Below are positions 50,343 to 61,940 of a DNA stretch of 64,000 nt, one piece after another. The DNA lies in NCBI RefSeq assembly GCF_000003815.2, contig NC_049993.1:16386897-16450896 (forward strand), in the 5' to 3' direction. Both the position numbers and the translations under genes were made by a program. This stretch comes from Branchiostoma floridae (taxonomy: Eukaryota; Chordata; Leptocardii; Amphioxiformes; Branchiostomatidae). Within the stretch, counting starts at the first letter, position 1. Every line of letters starts with the position of its first letter. The notes below the pieces were generated by a model. The model had not been told where the DNA came from and did not search any database. It saw only the letters and a list, made by a program, of their open reading frames with translations.

Positions 50343-52240
50343 AATCACAAACAATAACCTACAGGAAAAAATGTGGTGTTTCAAGTTGCCTTACCCCCCA
50401 AGAATAGGTTCGGCACCGGCAACTTTTGGCGTCTTTGCTGGGGTCGGCCTTTCTTAATTTATTTCGTTATGTTTTTCTATTGATTTCTGTTATTATAAAT
50501 ACAACGGAAATAAATAGAAATATGTAAACATGGCCCCTAAAACACAAAAAAAAAACAGCCGGAGCGGAGCCAATGCTAGAGAGTAGGGTTACAAAAACTT
50601 GCTGACCCTAGCGTTTTATTTGGGCCGACCGCTCTCATCAAGGGATTGTCCACCTAACACCTGAGTGATGATCAGATTCAAAATTCCGAGCAGTCTTGCA
50701 AAATTTCTGACAGACTTTCTGTACTTCATCTCATTTCATTTATTTGGAATGCAACAATGCATGACACTCAAGGTTTGGAACAGTTGATGTAAGAATGTGC
50801 TTTATGTTTCTTTGTTCAGTTTATTGATATACGACTGCTTATACTATGTTTATCTGTACAATTATACCATAGCTTTAGCCAAAACTCTTAAAATCTTATT
50901 CCTAGAGTCAGTTTAATTCCAATTAAAAGTACGCAAATGGACAAATTTGTTTAAATAGGTTTGAGTTGATGGTAGTTCTATGTGGATCACAATAATGTGT
51001 GTAACTTTCGAGGCTTTGACTGTGATGTGATACCCTTTTTCTTTTTTCTTTACGTTGTAATATCAGTATGATTGGTATTATTTATATGTGGACAGCAAAT
51101 CATCTATAATGATGCAAACATACAAGATCATTTTGTACTTGATTATAAGAAACGGATGTGTTTGAAAATGTAAATATTTGTATACGTGGTAAATGTTTGT
51201 GCTTGTTAATGTTAGGTTGGTTGATGTTATAAGGGCCAGATATATAAACATGTTCATGTTATTATATGGATGGGAACCCCAAAACTGAAGTGAGCGTGTG
51301 GATAAAAAACTTAAGCACCAGGATTGATGTATTGTCCCAGAATTATCGTAGAGTGGACTTTGTTATCACCAAGCACAGTAGGGTGGATACTTTTAAAGAA
51401 AACTTCCAGATAGATGTGCGAAAGGTAGGTGTGACGGGTCGTACAGTGTAATGTAACCACCTGTAGCCACAAGTGCCGCTTTGTGACCTCTTGAATATAG
51501 AATTTAAAATAAATATGTTGGCTGTGATGTCATGTTTTATCGTTTCCTTTCTTGTTAAAACGTTAATGGTGTTTATTTTTTAGATACATTTTTGTTTTAC
51601 CCTTCGTTTTGTTTTATAGACCTTTCATTGAATTTGGAACTTGCGTGTGTCAATGGAGAACTCATTCAACCTACCTACAAGCATTTCTCACCAATTATAG
51701 CAAATAGTACGAATTGGACAAATATAGATACATAACATGCCAGATGAGTTAGCCGACCGAGAAGTATGGTTAGCGACCCAGCTAACACGTCTGACATGTT
51801 ACCTGTTTACGTTTGTCCATATCTATTATTTTTCCAACGACCTGTGGGGCCTGGTGGAGGTAAATACTCCCATGCGCGCCTCATACGGACTTGAATATAT
51901 ACGCAGGACTTGTGACCCCACCTTAACACAAGCAGGGAAATTTGGGCACTTTTTTTGGTGACCCACTCATGTAAGCAGGTCCTGTGCTCGTTCCATGAGT
52001 TTACAATCATGATGAGTTTGATACCATAGAAAAGGAAATCACACATGCTTGCAATTGATTTATGATACATTGAAATCGATGTAGAAACCGCCTGTAAGCG
52101 GTTTAATCCGCCCATCCTCCCTTCATTTTTGCATAGTAGAACAGACTGGAAGACCAAGACTCTGTCAGTGCACAAACGTCCCACTTACACCCAATGTCAT
52201 TCCCCATAACAAACATGTGAGATGCCTTCTGCACTGTAGC
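50343..52240 (+). other. LRR receptor 3' UTR and family-specific downstream DNA
   Basis: 50343-51470 has diverged copies near 52500-53100 (inverted), 56203-56610 (direct, first ~400 bp) and 63170-64000 (inverted). Common landmarks are CACCTGAGTGATGAT and ATTCCGAGCAGTCTTGCAAA. It therefore marks duplicated LRR loci. A second AATAAA is at about 51508. 52080-52180 matches 55545-55650 in inverted orientation. No independent gene. Confidence 0.6.
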
Positions 52241-53588
52241 GGAGGACTACATGATTGGGACATAGTCACATTTGCATAATTAATGAGGTAATTCTGTAAA
52301 CCCACTACGTTCAATGATGGGACTATTTAAACACTGTGACATATGACATTATGCAAATAAGGACCAAATTTATTTGCATTAATAAATGGAAGAAATGACG
52401 GGAATTTCATACTTATGGTAATTAAACTCCTTAAATCAATCGTTTTTAAAAGAATTGAAGCGATGAAACCCATGTATCACAGTCAACATTTCTTTAATCC
52501 TGTATTCAAGAAAGCACAAAATGAACCTAGTTGTTACAGCTGGTTATAGCGTTATTATACTGTACAACCTGTCACACCTAACTTTCGCGCATTCATCTGG
52601 AAGTGCTCTTTAAATCTATCCAGCGAAGATGCCCCTACTATAAATGGTGATAAAAAAACATCCACCCTACGATAGTTTTGGGAAAAACGAATGTTCGAAC
52701 ACATCTATCTTGGTGCTAAACTTTTGATCCGCACGCAGTTTTGGGACTACCAAAGGATGCCATCCAGATAATAATATGAACATGGCGCAATATCTGTCCC
52801 CTAACATCAAACAACCGAACATTAAAAAGCGCAAAACACATATTTATATTAAGAAATACTTCCGTTTCTGCTAAAGCTAAGGTGTAATTATACAGCTAAA
52901 CATTGTTTATATTCACAAGTATATCAAGGGATAGGTGAGGTGAGGTGAGGATATCAATAAACTGAACAAAGAAGTATAATGTTTTCTACACTTCTTCCAT
53001 CAACTTCAAAGCCTTGAGTGTGAAATGCAGGAAGTCTAATAAGAAATTTTGCAAGATTACTCGGAATTTTTAATCTAATCAACACTCAGGTGTCAGATGG
53101 ACAATTCTCTGCATCTTGAAAACAGTGGCTCAAAGAAAAGGCTATGGTCGGCAGGTTTTTGTTAAGGTTGGTTTGGTTTTACGGTACTTTTACGGTACGG
53201 TTTTAGGCTCCGCTCCGCCTGGTTTTGGCGCGTTTTAGTTAGCTTTCTATTTACTTTCGTTTTCTGTATGTCAACGTGTCGACGGGCAAAAATAAAAACT
53301 GACGAAATAGAAAGCCCGACATCAACGGAAAAAAACTTAAAACAATAACCCGATGCCGAACCTCTTGCTTGGAGGCTACGTTAAACCTAAAACACCGCAT
53401 TTTCAGTCTGGGGCTCATTGTTCGTAAATCTGAAGTTCAGCGGAAGTGCTGTACAAGTAGTTTGTAGGGTCTCCTAGGCCTCTTGGTGCCGTACATGTAT
53501 GCAGGGTAGTTGTGGCAGTACTGGTGGGGGGAGAATCCAAGTTTGATTCCCGCACAGTGGCTTCCGAAGTAGACTGTTATAGTGGTTT

Positions 53589-54763
53589 TCACCGGAGACA
53601 ATCAGACGTCCGAGATTCAAGCCTTGCGAGGAGTTTCAAATCTCCTGTGACAGGTCCGTTGTATAAATTGTTTTCTATAGGTGGAACAATCCGCCCCAAG
53701 GTGATGGAATTCTGATCTAATGCCACGCCGTTGACAAGTTCGCGGCGATTGCAGCACTGATCTTCTTCCTCACGAGGCGTACGAAGCATGCAATACAAAA
53801 TAAAACTAGACAACTTTCAACCACGAAAATAGTGATGTAAAGAATATTATGCCTTCCACTTGTTTCGTTCTTCGTGTCCGTTGATACAGTGGGAGATGTA
53901 TTAACGATATACGCGCTGGACTGGGCAGCACTTGTCCGGATCCTTGCCGAACTATATGTCTGGTAGTACTGTCCCGTGTTCACGTTCTTCCACAGTTGGG
54001 TTTTTGTGGTGACATTTGTTGAGCCGTTTTCTACGCTCGGTAGTTTGGTCTTGGCTGGTTGGGTCGGTTCACAATCCGTCAGCTTGGCAGACACAGTGGA
54101 CAAATGTCGCTGATACAGGTGACTCGGACTGTAGCAGACGAAACGGCCGCTCAGCATAAGGAAACAGGCAAAACATGAAGAACTACAGGCCTGTCGACTA
54201 AGTGTCCATTTACAGCCCTCTAAACACGCCATTTTGTCGATCAGCCAGGAAAGCTCACAGTCACAGTGAAACGGGTTGTCGTTAAGTACTACTTTCTTCA
54301 CCTGCGGCCATCCTAGAGCGTGTTTTGAGAACGACTTAAGTTTGTTTAGACTCAAAATTACGTGACTCAGCTTCGGCAGATACGCAATGACGGTGTCGAG
54401 TTGGACGTGCTTCAGTCGGTTTCCTTGTAGAGAGAGACTTTCTAAAGCCGGCAAAGTCCGCAGAGACATCCAGGACACACTTTCGATGGAATTATAGCTC
54501 AGGTCTAAGGAGTACAGATGCGGCAGTGACGGAAAGTGCGAGACGTTTTTAATGTTATTGTTAGCGAGCTCGAGTCGCTCAGCGCTGGGCGGTATATCAC
54601 CGGGCAACGTCACCAGGCCTAGTCTGTTACAGTTAACTGCCGTGCGTACGCGCGTAGAAAATACAGGATTGTTCTTTTTGACATCACATTGGGCTGGCAG
54701 ACTGTTACATCCTAACAGACAAGATCCAAAGGCAACAAGCAACAACAAGCCACTTACAGTCAT
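53589..54763 (-). pseudogene. Inverted LRR receptor paralogue with 1-nt frameshift after the TM segment
   Basis: Start at 54763 on minus. The first 338 or so residues align colinearly with the intact gene: signal peptide MTVSGLLLLVAFGSC, N-cap, LRRs, NPFHCDCELSWL cap, stalk, and TM YITIFVVESCLVLFC. Just after RLVRKK, near 53755, one base is missing relative to the intact copy. This frame stops at 53717, giving a 348-aa product. The original frame continues (CCNRRELVNG, NNLYNGPVTG) to 53589. Its tail is also shortened: sequence matching 49930 joins sequence matching 50110, consistent with deletion between similar tail repeats. It could still make a membrane receptor with almost no cytoplasmic tail (decoy-like) or be decaying. 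Confidence 0.85.
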
Positions 54764-55400
54764 GTTCGTCTCAGGATTGAAGTCTGGTTGTCACCACCTA
54801 TACTGGTCTGCAATGTCTCCACGCAAAAGTTGCCCCAGCTTGTGTTTTGTGGTTTTGTCTCGATTCGTGGCTGCACACCCTCAAGTTTAGCGACCGTATC
54901 TTACCTAAATATTTCTGATTCAAACAAAAATGTGAATGGCAATGAAGTATAGTCTTCTAGCTATAGGAACTGGGCTTGGTTTCTTCAAACAATTTAAGTG
55001 AAATTTGCAGGAGAAAAGTATTTTACGGAACAAAATGATGCGCAAATTGGACCCTTTCACATAGAAATAAAACCACCAGTTAAAAGTTTGACAGAGATAT
55101 AGCTGATATTGTCGGAAGAAGAGAGCTCTTGAGTGAGATTTTCAATATCGCGACGCACGAGACAAAGCAACACCTCCCATAAAACGCACCTGGCTCAATC
55201 TGAGCTGGGCAGATCACTTTCCACGCGTAAGCATACAAAAGTTGTCTGAGCGCATCCTGGAGAATCATTTGTCTGAGCTCATCTTTTTTTTCCGTACGTC
55301 CATTTCAAGGACTGACCTGGATACATAAAAAGATAAATCGCTCGGCTGTACCAGACAATTTTATTGGAAACCAATCTGAAAACAGGTATAGAAAATGGCG
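54764..55400 (-). other. 5' region of the inverted LRR paralogue
   Basis: Inverted match of about 48140-48710 upstream of the intact copy (for example TTTCTATACCTGTTTTCAGA and TAGCGACCGTATCTTAC-like blocks). So the duplication includes promoter/5' UTR DNA, and each duplicated unit is about 3 kb. Confidence 0.6.
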
Positions 55401-55404
55401 CAGA

Positions 55405-55520
55405 AACTCGCTATCACGGCAAACTCCCTTCCTCAACAAACCCGGCACAATAGAACCTAGCCAACGTTGAAAATCGCGGACCAACGAAAAAAAAAACATC
55501 CCCTTCCCGAAGACTGCAAG
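55405..55520. repeat. Second copy of the CCGCGATTTTC MITE family
   Basis: Contains GAAAATCGCGGACC at about 55469-55482, then an A-run and TTCCCGAAGACTGCAA. This is the inverted equivalent of the left end at 22950-23010. Only one end is recognisable. Confidence 0.55.
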
Positions 55521-56194
55521 GGAGTCTAATTGGGTGTATTGAAGTGGGGCGTTTCTGCACTGACAGAGTCTTGGTCTTCCAGTATATTCTACTAACTATG
55601 CAAGAAAGGGCGGGCGGATGGGCGGGTTAAATCGCTTACAGGCGGTTTAGCATCCCCCTTACCACCACCCACCCCCGATCCCCACCCCTTACCCCTTCTA
55701 CCCCTTTCACCTTACCCCTTCTGGCTTCTTTGCTGCTGTCCTTCCCTGCCTCGTGTACGCGTGTTCTTCTCGCTTACGTGGCATCCCTAATGATCACCTG
55801 TTAGGTTTCACCTGTTGTTAATTAGATTGCCTACGTTCTCTTTACTTCCGCGAGGACTACATGACTAGATTAAAATTTACATAAATTACCACTCAATTAT
55901 GTCATGCATCACTTAAGCTATCCACAAATCAAGAAAACATGAGGATCCGTCAACCCCTTCGTGAGTTATTCCCTTTCAAAATATGATATTAAACCAACCT
56001 CTGCAGTTCCCAAAACAGCCACTACGCCACACAGTCTCATCCCCAAGAGCCATCACAAAAACCACGCCCATGGCACTTCTGGAACTTGAGGTATCAAAAC
56101 AGGAAATTCTGCTGCAGTACCGTAACGAGGCGCTAGGGGGCCCAAAATGGAATCATTTTCAAGACCTACCCACATAAAAGGTTAACTACATGTA
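55521..56194. other. Intergenic, inverted match to 52080-52180 plus unique DNA
   Basis: Holds the inverted copy of 52080-52180 (GACAGAGTCTTGGTCTTCCA), then a CCACCCCTTACCCCTT-rich tract at about 55655-55730. No gene seen. Confidence 0.45.
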
Positions 56195-56610
56195 CAGCAG
56201 TTCCGCTGAAGGTTAGAATCACGAACGATAAGGCCTAGGAAAATGTTATATTTCAAGTTATCTTTCGCACAAGGAGAGATTCGGCACAGGCTTATATTTG
56301 CACGTCTTTTAGGCGTTGGGGTCAGGCTTTTTATTTCACCAGGTTTTCGTTTAGTCCTTCGGACAAGTTGAGATATGGAAAACGAAACCAAATAGAATTA
56401 TGCAGTAAAAATGGTCCCTAAGACACGTAAAACCCGGATCTGCTTGGAGAGTACGTTTACCAAACCAACCTTAGCAAAAAACTGCCGACCCTACCCTTTT
56501 ATTTGGTCTGATCACTCTCATTAAGTAACATAGAATTGTCCATCTGACACCTGAGTGATGATGAGATTAAAAATTCCGAGCAGTCTTGCAAAATCTGTTC
56601 TGCACTACCT
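56195..56610 (+). pseudogene. LRR receptor 3'-end remnant
   Basis: GAAGGTTAGAATCAC at about 56210 matches the last codons and stop region of the intact LRR gene (50333-50347). Its 3' UTR homology continues to CTCGGAA-type landmarks (ATTCCGAGCAGTCTTGCAAA at about 56571). No LRR or TM coding sequence precedes it, so only the 3' end of a third copy survives. Confidence 0.6.
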
Positions 56611-57402
56611 GGAGCTTTCGAGTATTTGACTCGCACATGTTTGCTAGAACTGATAGACAGTACTGTGCTACTGATAATACAAGTGCGCATAAAACAACCT
56701 TGCAGACTTCATAAGACATGGCCCATGCGTGCCAATATCAAGTCGATGGACGGTAGTTTCGGACTAGTTTGATATAGCAATGAATATATATTGTAACTTG
56801 ATACAACAGCAGATATAGATTACAACCGTGATAAAGGAGAACTAGCATTGCATATGAACCTTCCGAGAAAGTGTGCCGTCCATCAGACCAGAAGTAGCGG
56901 TACAACATAAATTCTACAATGTTGGCTTACAGTAACTTGTTATTGTTATTGTTTATTGGGTGGGCTGACTACTCACTCTTTGCAGCCAGGGGCTGAATTG
57001 CGAGGATCTTACAAAAGGCGGGGCTAAATCGCAAGGGTCTGGAGAGAGCTGCCATTCGGCGCCACTCAGGTGACCTCAATACGACTGGGTGACGTGGGGA
57101 ACAGCTTGATATGATCTGAAGGGAGTTTCCACAAAACATTTAATCTGTCAAGAGCATTTGCGTACGTCAATACATGGCCTTCTCTTGAACGTCACGTTTG
57201 AAAGGTTGAAGTCAAGTATGACAAAGTTTGCCATACAACTTGCTTTCTAGGTTTGTGTGAAGTGATGTGGACTTACTTCTGCGACTAGTTACTTAGCGTC
57301 CACTGCTGATCATTTTTATCCAAGGCTTCTAGCTGTTCATATTTCTTCCTCTGGTCAGCCATCAAAATCAGAATAGACACATTGTTTTTAGGACATAACA
57401 CT
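56611..57402. other. Intergenic, dispersed repeat at 56940-57100
   Basis: The segment near 57050-57090 (GCCATTCGGCGCCACTCAGG) is the inverted match of about 42590-42640 inside the Mutator-like element. It is thus a dispersed repeat, possibly a retroposon 3' end. The rest shows no gene. Confidence 0.4.
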
Positions 57403-57408
57403 TTTATT
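57403..57408 (-). terminator. Poly-A signal of the LRAT-like gene
   Basis: TTTATT on the + strand is AATAAA on minus, about 110 bp past the stop codon at 57519-57521. Position and single occurrence fit a short 3' UTR. Confidence 0.6.
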
Positions 57409-57518
57409 CTGTTTTCTTTTGTGCCAGCAATATCGAGTCCCCGTAGCCACTGTTAAAAGCCTTGTAGCCTGGTAACACGTACTAGTTTCTCAAAGGCGAA
57501 CAGTGGGAGCTTGACGGT

Positions 57519-60500
57519 TTACGGCGGGAATGTGGAGCAATCGGACCAAAGGTACGCCATCATGCGGTTGACGTAGTGGTGACAGTTGTTGGTCCGCACA
57601 CTGTATTCACCGTATCGGTCCTTATAGCCTCGGCTGTCAAACGAGTAAAGTAAACAAAAGTAAGAACAAAACTCGGATATTTACATTGATGTAAGCGAAT
57701 TTACCAGGTCGTGAGTCACCTCATACGTGTTAGTGTTCGATATAAAACAGCGGAACAAACACAGTGCGTCAGTAGTGCAATGTAGAATATTGCCTACCAC
57801 CCATGGCAATTAAGGGTCCACTTTCTACCGTATGTAGAGGTTACAGGGTTTGACAGATGTAAATGCCTAGCGCGTTGTTAGGGGCACATTTTCTGCAGCT
57901 ACACCAAAGAGGTAAAATCGGATAGGACAAGTGATCCAAGGTACGTGTGGTGCCTTTGTCAGTCTTTCAAGGATAAGCGATTGATAGGAATAGCACCATA
58001 ATACTATAACATACAACAGATGGCGTCACCATGGCATATGCAGATGTTTTCGAGGAGTACTAGTGGAAATACGCCAAGCAACTGGATATGATTTTGGAAA
58101 CTAGTTAGGATAGTTAGGAGAAACATGTTATCCAACTAGATCTCTTTCGCATATCAATTCATAAACAGGGTATAAAACTGCTGTCGAACAAGTTCTCTCG
58201 AGTGTCATTGACGAAGGCCAGATGTTGTCTAAAGCATCTGACCGTTTCCAAAACCAAATATAGTTGCTTGAGTAGAGTAACTGTTTTTGGCGTATCTTAT
58301 TACCTGGATGTCTAATCTTCATCGACGTACTCAGGGGTGCCTAAGTATTCATACGATCCTTACGAAAAACAGACGATCCTTACGGAATTCATACGATCCA
58401 CTACTAAGAAACATACGATCCTTACGGAAATCATACGATCCTTACGGAAATCATACGATCCTTACGGAAATCATACGATCCCTACCAATTCAATATGGCG
58501 GCCTCGGAACTTGCATTTCTACTGACGATATCAAGATTATCCCACCATGCTGAGCCTTAAAACATCCACCTGCACGAGTGACAACTTATTTGGTGACACA
58601 TCGGTGTGTTTTATACCGTCTGGTTAGCCGGAGAAAAGAAATTAATCCGCAGCAGAGCATGGCCCGGTATGGCGGCGACAAATTAGTAAGGATCGTATGA
58701 ATTCCGTAAGGATCGTATGTTTCTTAGTAATGAATCGTATGAATTCCGTAAGGATCGTATGTTTTCGTATGAATACTTAGGCACCCCTGGTACTAGTGGA
58801 GATGTCTGAAGAAAAACATCATCGCCTACCTGAACTGATAGACTTCGTCGTGACTGCAAAAACTGTACCCTGATGATGATTTCCATTGCACCGAACAGTC
58901 CCCGACCGGACGAACACCTTCCCAGGTTCCCTAAAGCATGACAAGAAACCAAAACACACAGCGAGACATGGCAGCCAACATTAGTTAGATGGTCTCAGCG
59001 AATAACATGTATGAAGAATCGTAATCACCAATGAGTATTGGTCATTAGGTGTCCGGCTACAGAATTCATCAGACCGCTGTTTGACTATGATACTAAAGAA
59101 AGGTCTTCACTCATGACTCAGAAACTCTTTTAGGCGTTTATTTAATAGATAGGCTTTCACCTAGAAATAGAAAATGTTATTGGCATTTTCCCCACCTGTT
59201 CCAAAAAAACTAAGAAATCCATGTTGATTTTCCTCCATATTAGATTTATAACAAAGCAAGTTGTATAACCTTATCTGCAGCGTTGTTGTCTCTCATGCCC
59301 CATTCGTAGATAACGCCCCTATAAAAGAGGACACTGTGATTGGGCTCGTATATAGATTCGTCTTCGTCCACCTCTCGTTTCCCCGATGGCAAGGATGAAG
59401 GAAGCCAGCAGAGTGAGCCTGAAGAGGCCCAGGATTGCAGGGAGACTTCCCCGACGTAATAGAAGCCTTTAAGATGAAATATCAGGAACGTTGTCAATTG
59501 ATGATGGGGATCGCAGAGTGACTACAAGCAAGGAGGTTAAAAAAGACTTTTTTTAACCTCCTTGCTACAAGTATTCCCTCAGTGCCAGTGTATTGTTTAC
59601 TTACGATTGCCACAGTTTACAAAACGCTGGAATTCTTTTCAAATCTTCAAGAATTAGCAGTGACGCTATAGTTGTACAGACGAAAACGTACTAGTATTCA
59701 GCGATGGCGGTTTTATACAGTTCTTACAGTCTCGAGCAATTATTGGCAACTTCATTTGCAGGCGCAGCGCTTTGAGTCGCCATTGAATACTACGAGGGGC
59801 GTTCAATAAGTAATAACTCTGACTTATTTCCCATAGCAAGAGATTAATGAAACTTGGCACAGTTATTAGTCTTTCTCTTCATAAGAACCACCCAGAGTTA
59901 TGCATTTCTCCCATCGTTTGATGCAGTTCTGGACACCGTTTTTGTAGGACACCCCAGGTTGGTCCTCCAACAGATGCCTCATCAATGGCAGAAGAGGAAC
60001 GACCAGGTCTGGGAGCTGTTTCCACAGACTTCCGGCTATGTTTGAATTCAGGATGCCAGCGTTTTACAAGGTCATATGATGGGGCATCATCACCATAAGT
60101 TTCTTTCATTTCATCAAAAGTCTCCTTTGGTGTGCGTCCTTTCAAACACAAAAACCGGATCACTGCGCGACACTCAACTGGCTCCATTTCACACCTGGTC
60201 CATTTCACACCTAACTCAGTTCAAACACCAGTAAATCAGAAACCACAATTAGTTCAGAGCCCTTTTTTGCAACATAAACTATAGAGATATGAATCATTAC
60301 ACATGCAAAACGTCATCTAGATCAAACAACTGGAAGTGGGTCAGAGTTATTACTTATTGAACGCCCCTCGTATGCGAAGTACGCTGTGGTAATGAATATA
60401 ATACTATTTCTCACTTCAGATTTGAATGATTCGTTCTTATGCAAGAAGATAGAACACAACGCTAACCGGTGCCGGAATCTGGGTGGTTGCAAACGGACCC

Positions 60501-60890
60501 GTCATCCGGTCTGCACATATCGAGTAGGTAATTGATGCTCAGACTGGCTAAGTCAACTATCTGACCACCTATCTGAACCAGCGAATCCACAAGGCCCCTC
60601 TCCTCTGCAGGCAGTCCCTTTGGTACAAACGATACAAATTATATCATACGACATGTAATGAGTACAATGATTGACATGTATCGTAAGATCTTTTAAAATT
60701 TATGCAGGTGCCAAGCAAAATACAGGAATGGGAATGTTGTGACGTTACTTTCCTGTCAACTACAAGTTTTGTTGTTTCGAGTATATTGATTTTCAGGAAA
60801 AAACAACAACTTTGTAGTAATTACTATGTATAGGTAGAAGTAATTTACCTGCACTGTTGAAAGCAGGCCGATGAGGAGGAGTAGATACAT
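57519..60890 (-). CDS. Small secreted protein, LRAT/NlpC-P60-like candidate, 5 exons, 185 aa
   Basis: Minus-strand exons in order: 60849-60890, 60467-60617, 59270-59418, 58830-58930 and 57519-57633. All have GT/AG borders; phases join and give 185 codons plus TAA. Exon 1 is a compact signal peptide (MYLLLLIGLLSTVQ). Exon 2 looks helical and has paired Cys (LLDMCRPDDGSVCNHP). Exon 3 carries EPNHSVLFYRGVIYEWG. Exon 4 has two Cys (VGDCSVQW, YSFCSHDEV), and exon 5 has RTNNCHHYVNRMMAYLW. The His-then-Asn-Cys-His-His-Tyr-Val order recalls the permuted papain-like LRAT/PPPDE/NlpC-P60 fold (LRAT: NCEHFV), so a thiol acyltransferase or peptidase-like role is possible but unproven. The gene is complete, with a TATA box at 60989-60997 and a poly-A signal (rc) at 57403-57408. 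Three of its introns' insertions are listed separately. Confidence 0.8.
58332..58789. mobile_element. hAT5-like element with 5-bp target duplication and repeat-rich ends
   Basis: Ends CAGGGGTGCCTAAGTATTCA (58332) and TGAATACTTAGGCACCCCTG (ending 58789) are flanked by GTACT on both sides (58327-58331, 58790-58794). Next to each end are ~21-bp repeats with CATACGATCCTTACGGAA: about six on the left, three to four inverted on the right. CAGGG ends with a 5-bp duplication fit the hAT5 type. It lies in the intron between exons 58830-58930 and 57519-57633. No transposase. Confidence 0.85.
59529..59564. repeat. 36-bp hairpin insertion with 7-bp flanking repeat
   Basis: CAAGGAGGTTAAAAAAG, then a short loop and CTTTTTTTAACCTCCTTG, forms a near-perfect hairpin. 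CTACAAG flanks it on both sides (59522-59528, 59565-59571). It looks like two transposon ends with almost nothing between, in an intron of the LRAT-like gene. Confidence 0.6.
59793..60370 (-). mobile_element. Internally deleted mariner element
   Basis: Inverted ends CGAGGGGCGTTCAATAAGTA (59793) and TACTTATTGAACGCCCCTCG (ending 60370) are flanked by TA on both sides. The minus frame 59879-60208 encodes the mariner N-terminal helix-turn-helix (VECRAVIRFLCLKGRTPKET, SYDLVKRW). It then jumps from the PRPGRSSSAIDEA linker to a C-terminal-like QKRCPELHQTMGEMH. The catalytic DD34D core is missing: 578 bp against ~1.3 kb for full mariners. It lies in the intron between exons 60467-60617 and 59270-59418. 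Confidence 0.88.
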
Positions 60891-60988
60891 GGCAAAGTGA
60901 GTCGCCAGTGCTGTACAAACGTTTGAACGTACAGAAACAGTGGATGTAAACCCTTGCAAAAAGGATAGTTACACAAAGCCCTTTGGCT

Positions 60989-60997
60989 CCTTTTATA
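60989..60997 (-). promoter_or_regulatory. TATA box of the LRAT-like gene
   Basis: Minus strand reads TGTATAAAAGG about 100 bp upstream of the ATG at 60890. Transcription would start near 60960, giving a ~70-nt 5' leader. Confidence 0.6.
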
Positions 60998-61020
60998 CAA
61001 CTTTGCAGCAAGTATGTTTA

Positions 61021-61840
61021 ATTTAAAACGTAAAAATAGCTGTGGCAATCGGTTGTTCTATCATATGTACACATTGCATGTGGTTGCCCCATTCATGTAC
61101 CTCGGAAAGGCCATGTAGTCACCGCCAGCTGTCTGGTCACCTGCCCGGTCATCAATGTGTTTATTTACGCTCGGACACCGAAAGTACACAAAAACAGGGC
61201 AAGAAAGGAAAAAAATAAGATATGGAGGGTTATGGAAAGTTCAAGCCTGTGGATCATTAACTCTTTGATGTTCTATGTTCTCATAAGATATTAAAAATGT
61301 CAAATATATATTTTCTTTAACGTAAGGGAAGCATTCCACCATTGTAGGAGTATTTTGGCAGGTGGCATAACATAGATGAACGTTAAAAATGTCGTATATG
61401 TCGTTTAAAAACGGCATATTTTATCAATAAATCAACTGTGCAGGTCTCGAGATTCCAGCAGGTCACACTGCATGTCGTAGGTTCGAGAAAAGTGGATTCA
61501 AAAGTTTCAAACTAGAGTTTATGTTATCATCGCATGCCCAAGTTTGCAGGTATCTGGAAGGCGCTACGTAGGCCAATGAATTGTTGTTGAGTCGCCCATG
61601 CTGAACTGACCGGGTTGGTGTTCTGAGTGTCGGATCCAAAATTCTAGTACTCGGAATCAGCCGAGTGGGTGCCTAACGTTCCGACGGCGTGTTCCGACGC
61701 CGAAGGTACCCGAAGCTGCGAATGTCGAAGGTACCTGCCAGAAGGCTCGCGAAGCCCGGGAGCGAGCGGATTTTCCTCGTAGGCAACTCATCAAAGGGTG
61801 ACAGTCCAGCGCTGATGAGAGCATTTTATGGGCCCAGAGG
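61021..61840. other. Intergenic up to the assembly gap
   Basis: No gene supported. Sequence turns GC-rich after 61560. Confidence 0.4.
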
Positions 61841-61940
61841 NNNNNNNNNNNNNNNNNNNNNNNNNNNNNNNNNNNNNNNNNNNNNNNNNNNNNNNNNNNN
61901 NNNNNNNNNNNNNNNNNNNNNNNNNNNNNNNNNNNNNNNN
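61841..61940. other. Assembly gap (100 N)
   Basis: Exactly 100 Ns, the usual placeholder for a gap of unknown length. Frames reading across it are meaningless. Confidence 0.99.

Noticed and set aside
58332-58500. CRISPR-like array of ~21-bp CATACGATCCTTACGGAA repeats
   Set aside because: Eukaryotic context, no unique spacers, and the repeats are subterminal arrays of a transposon with matching inverted end.
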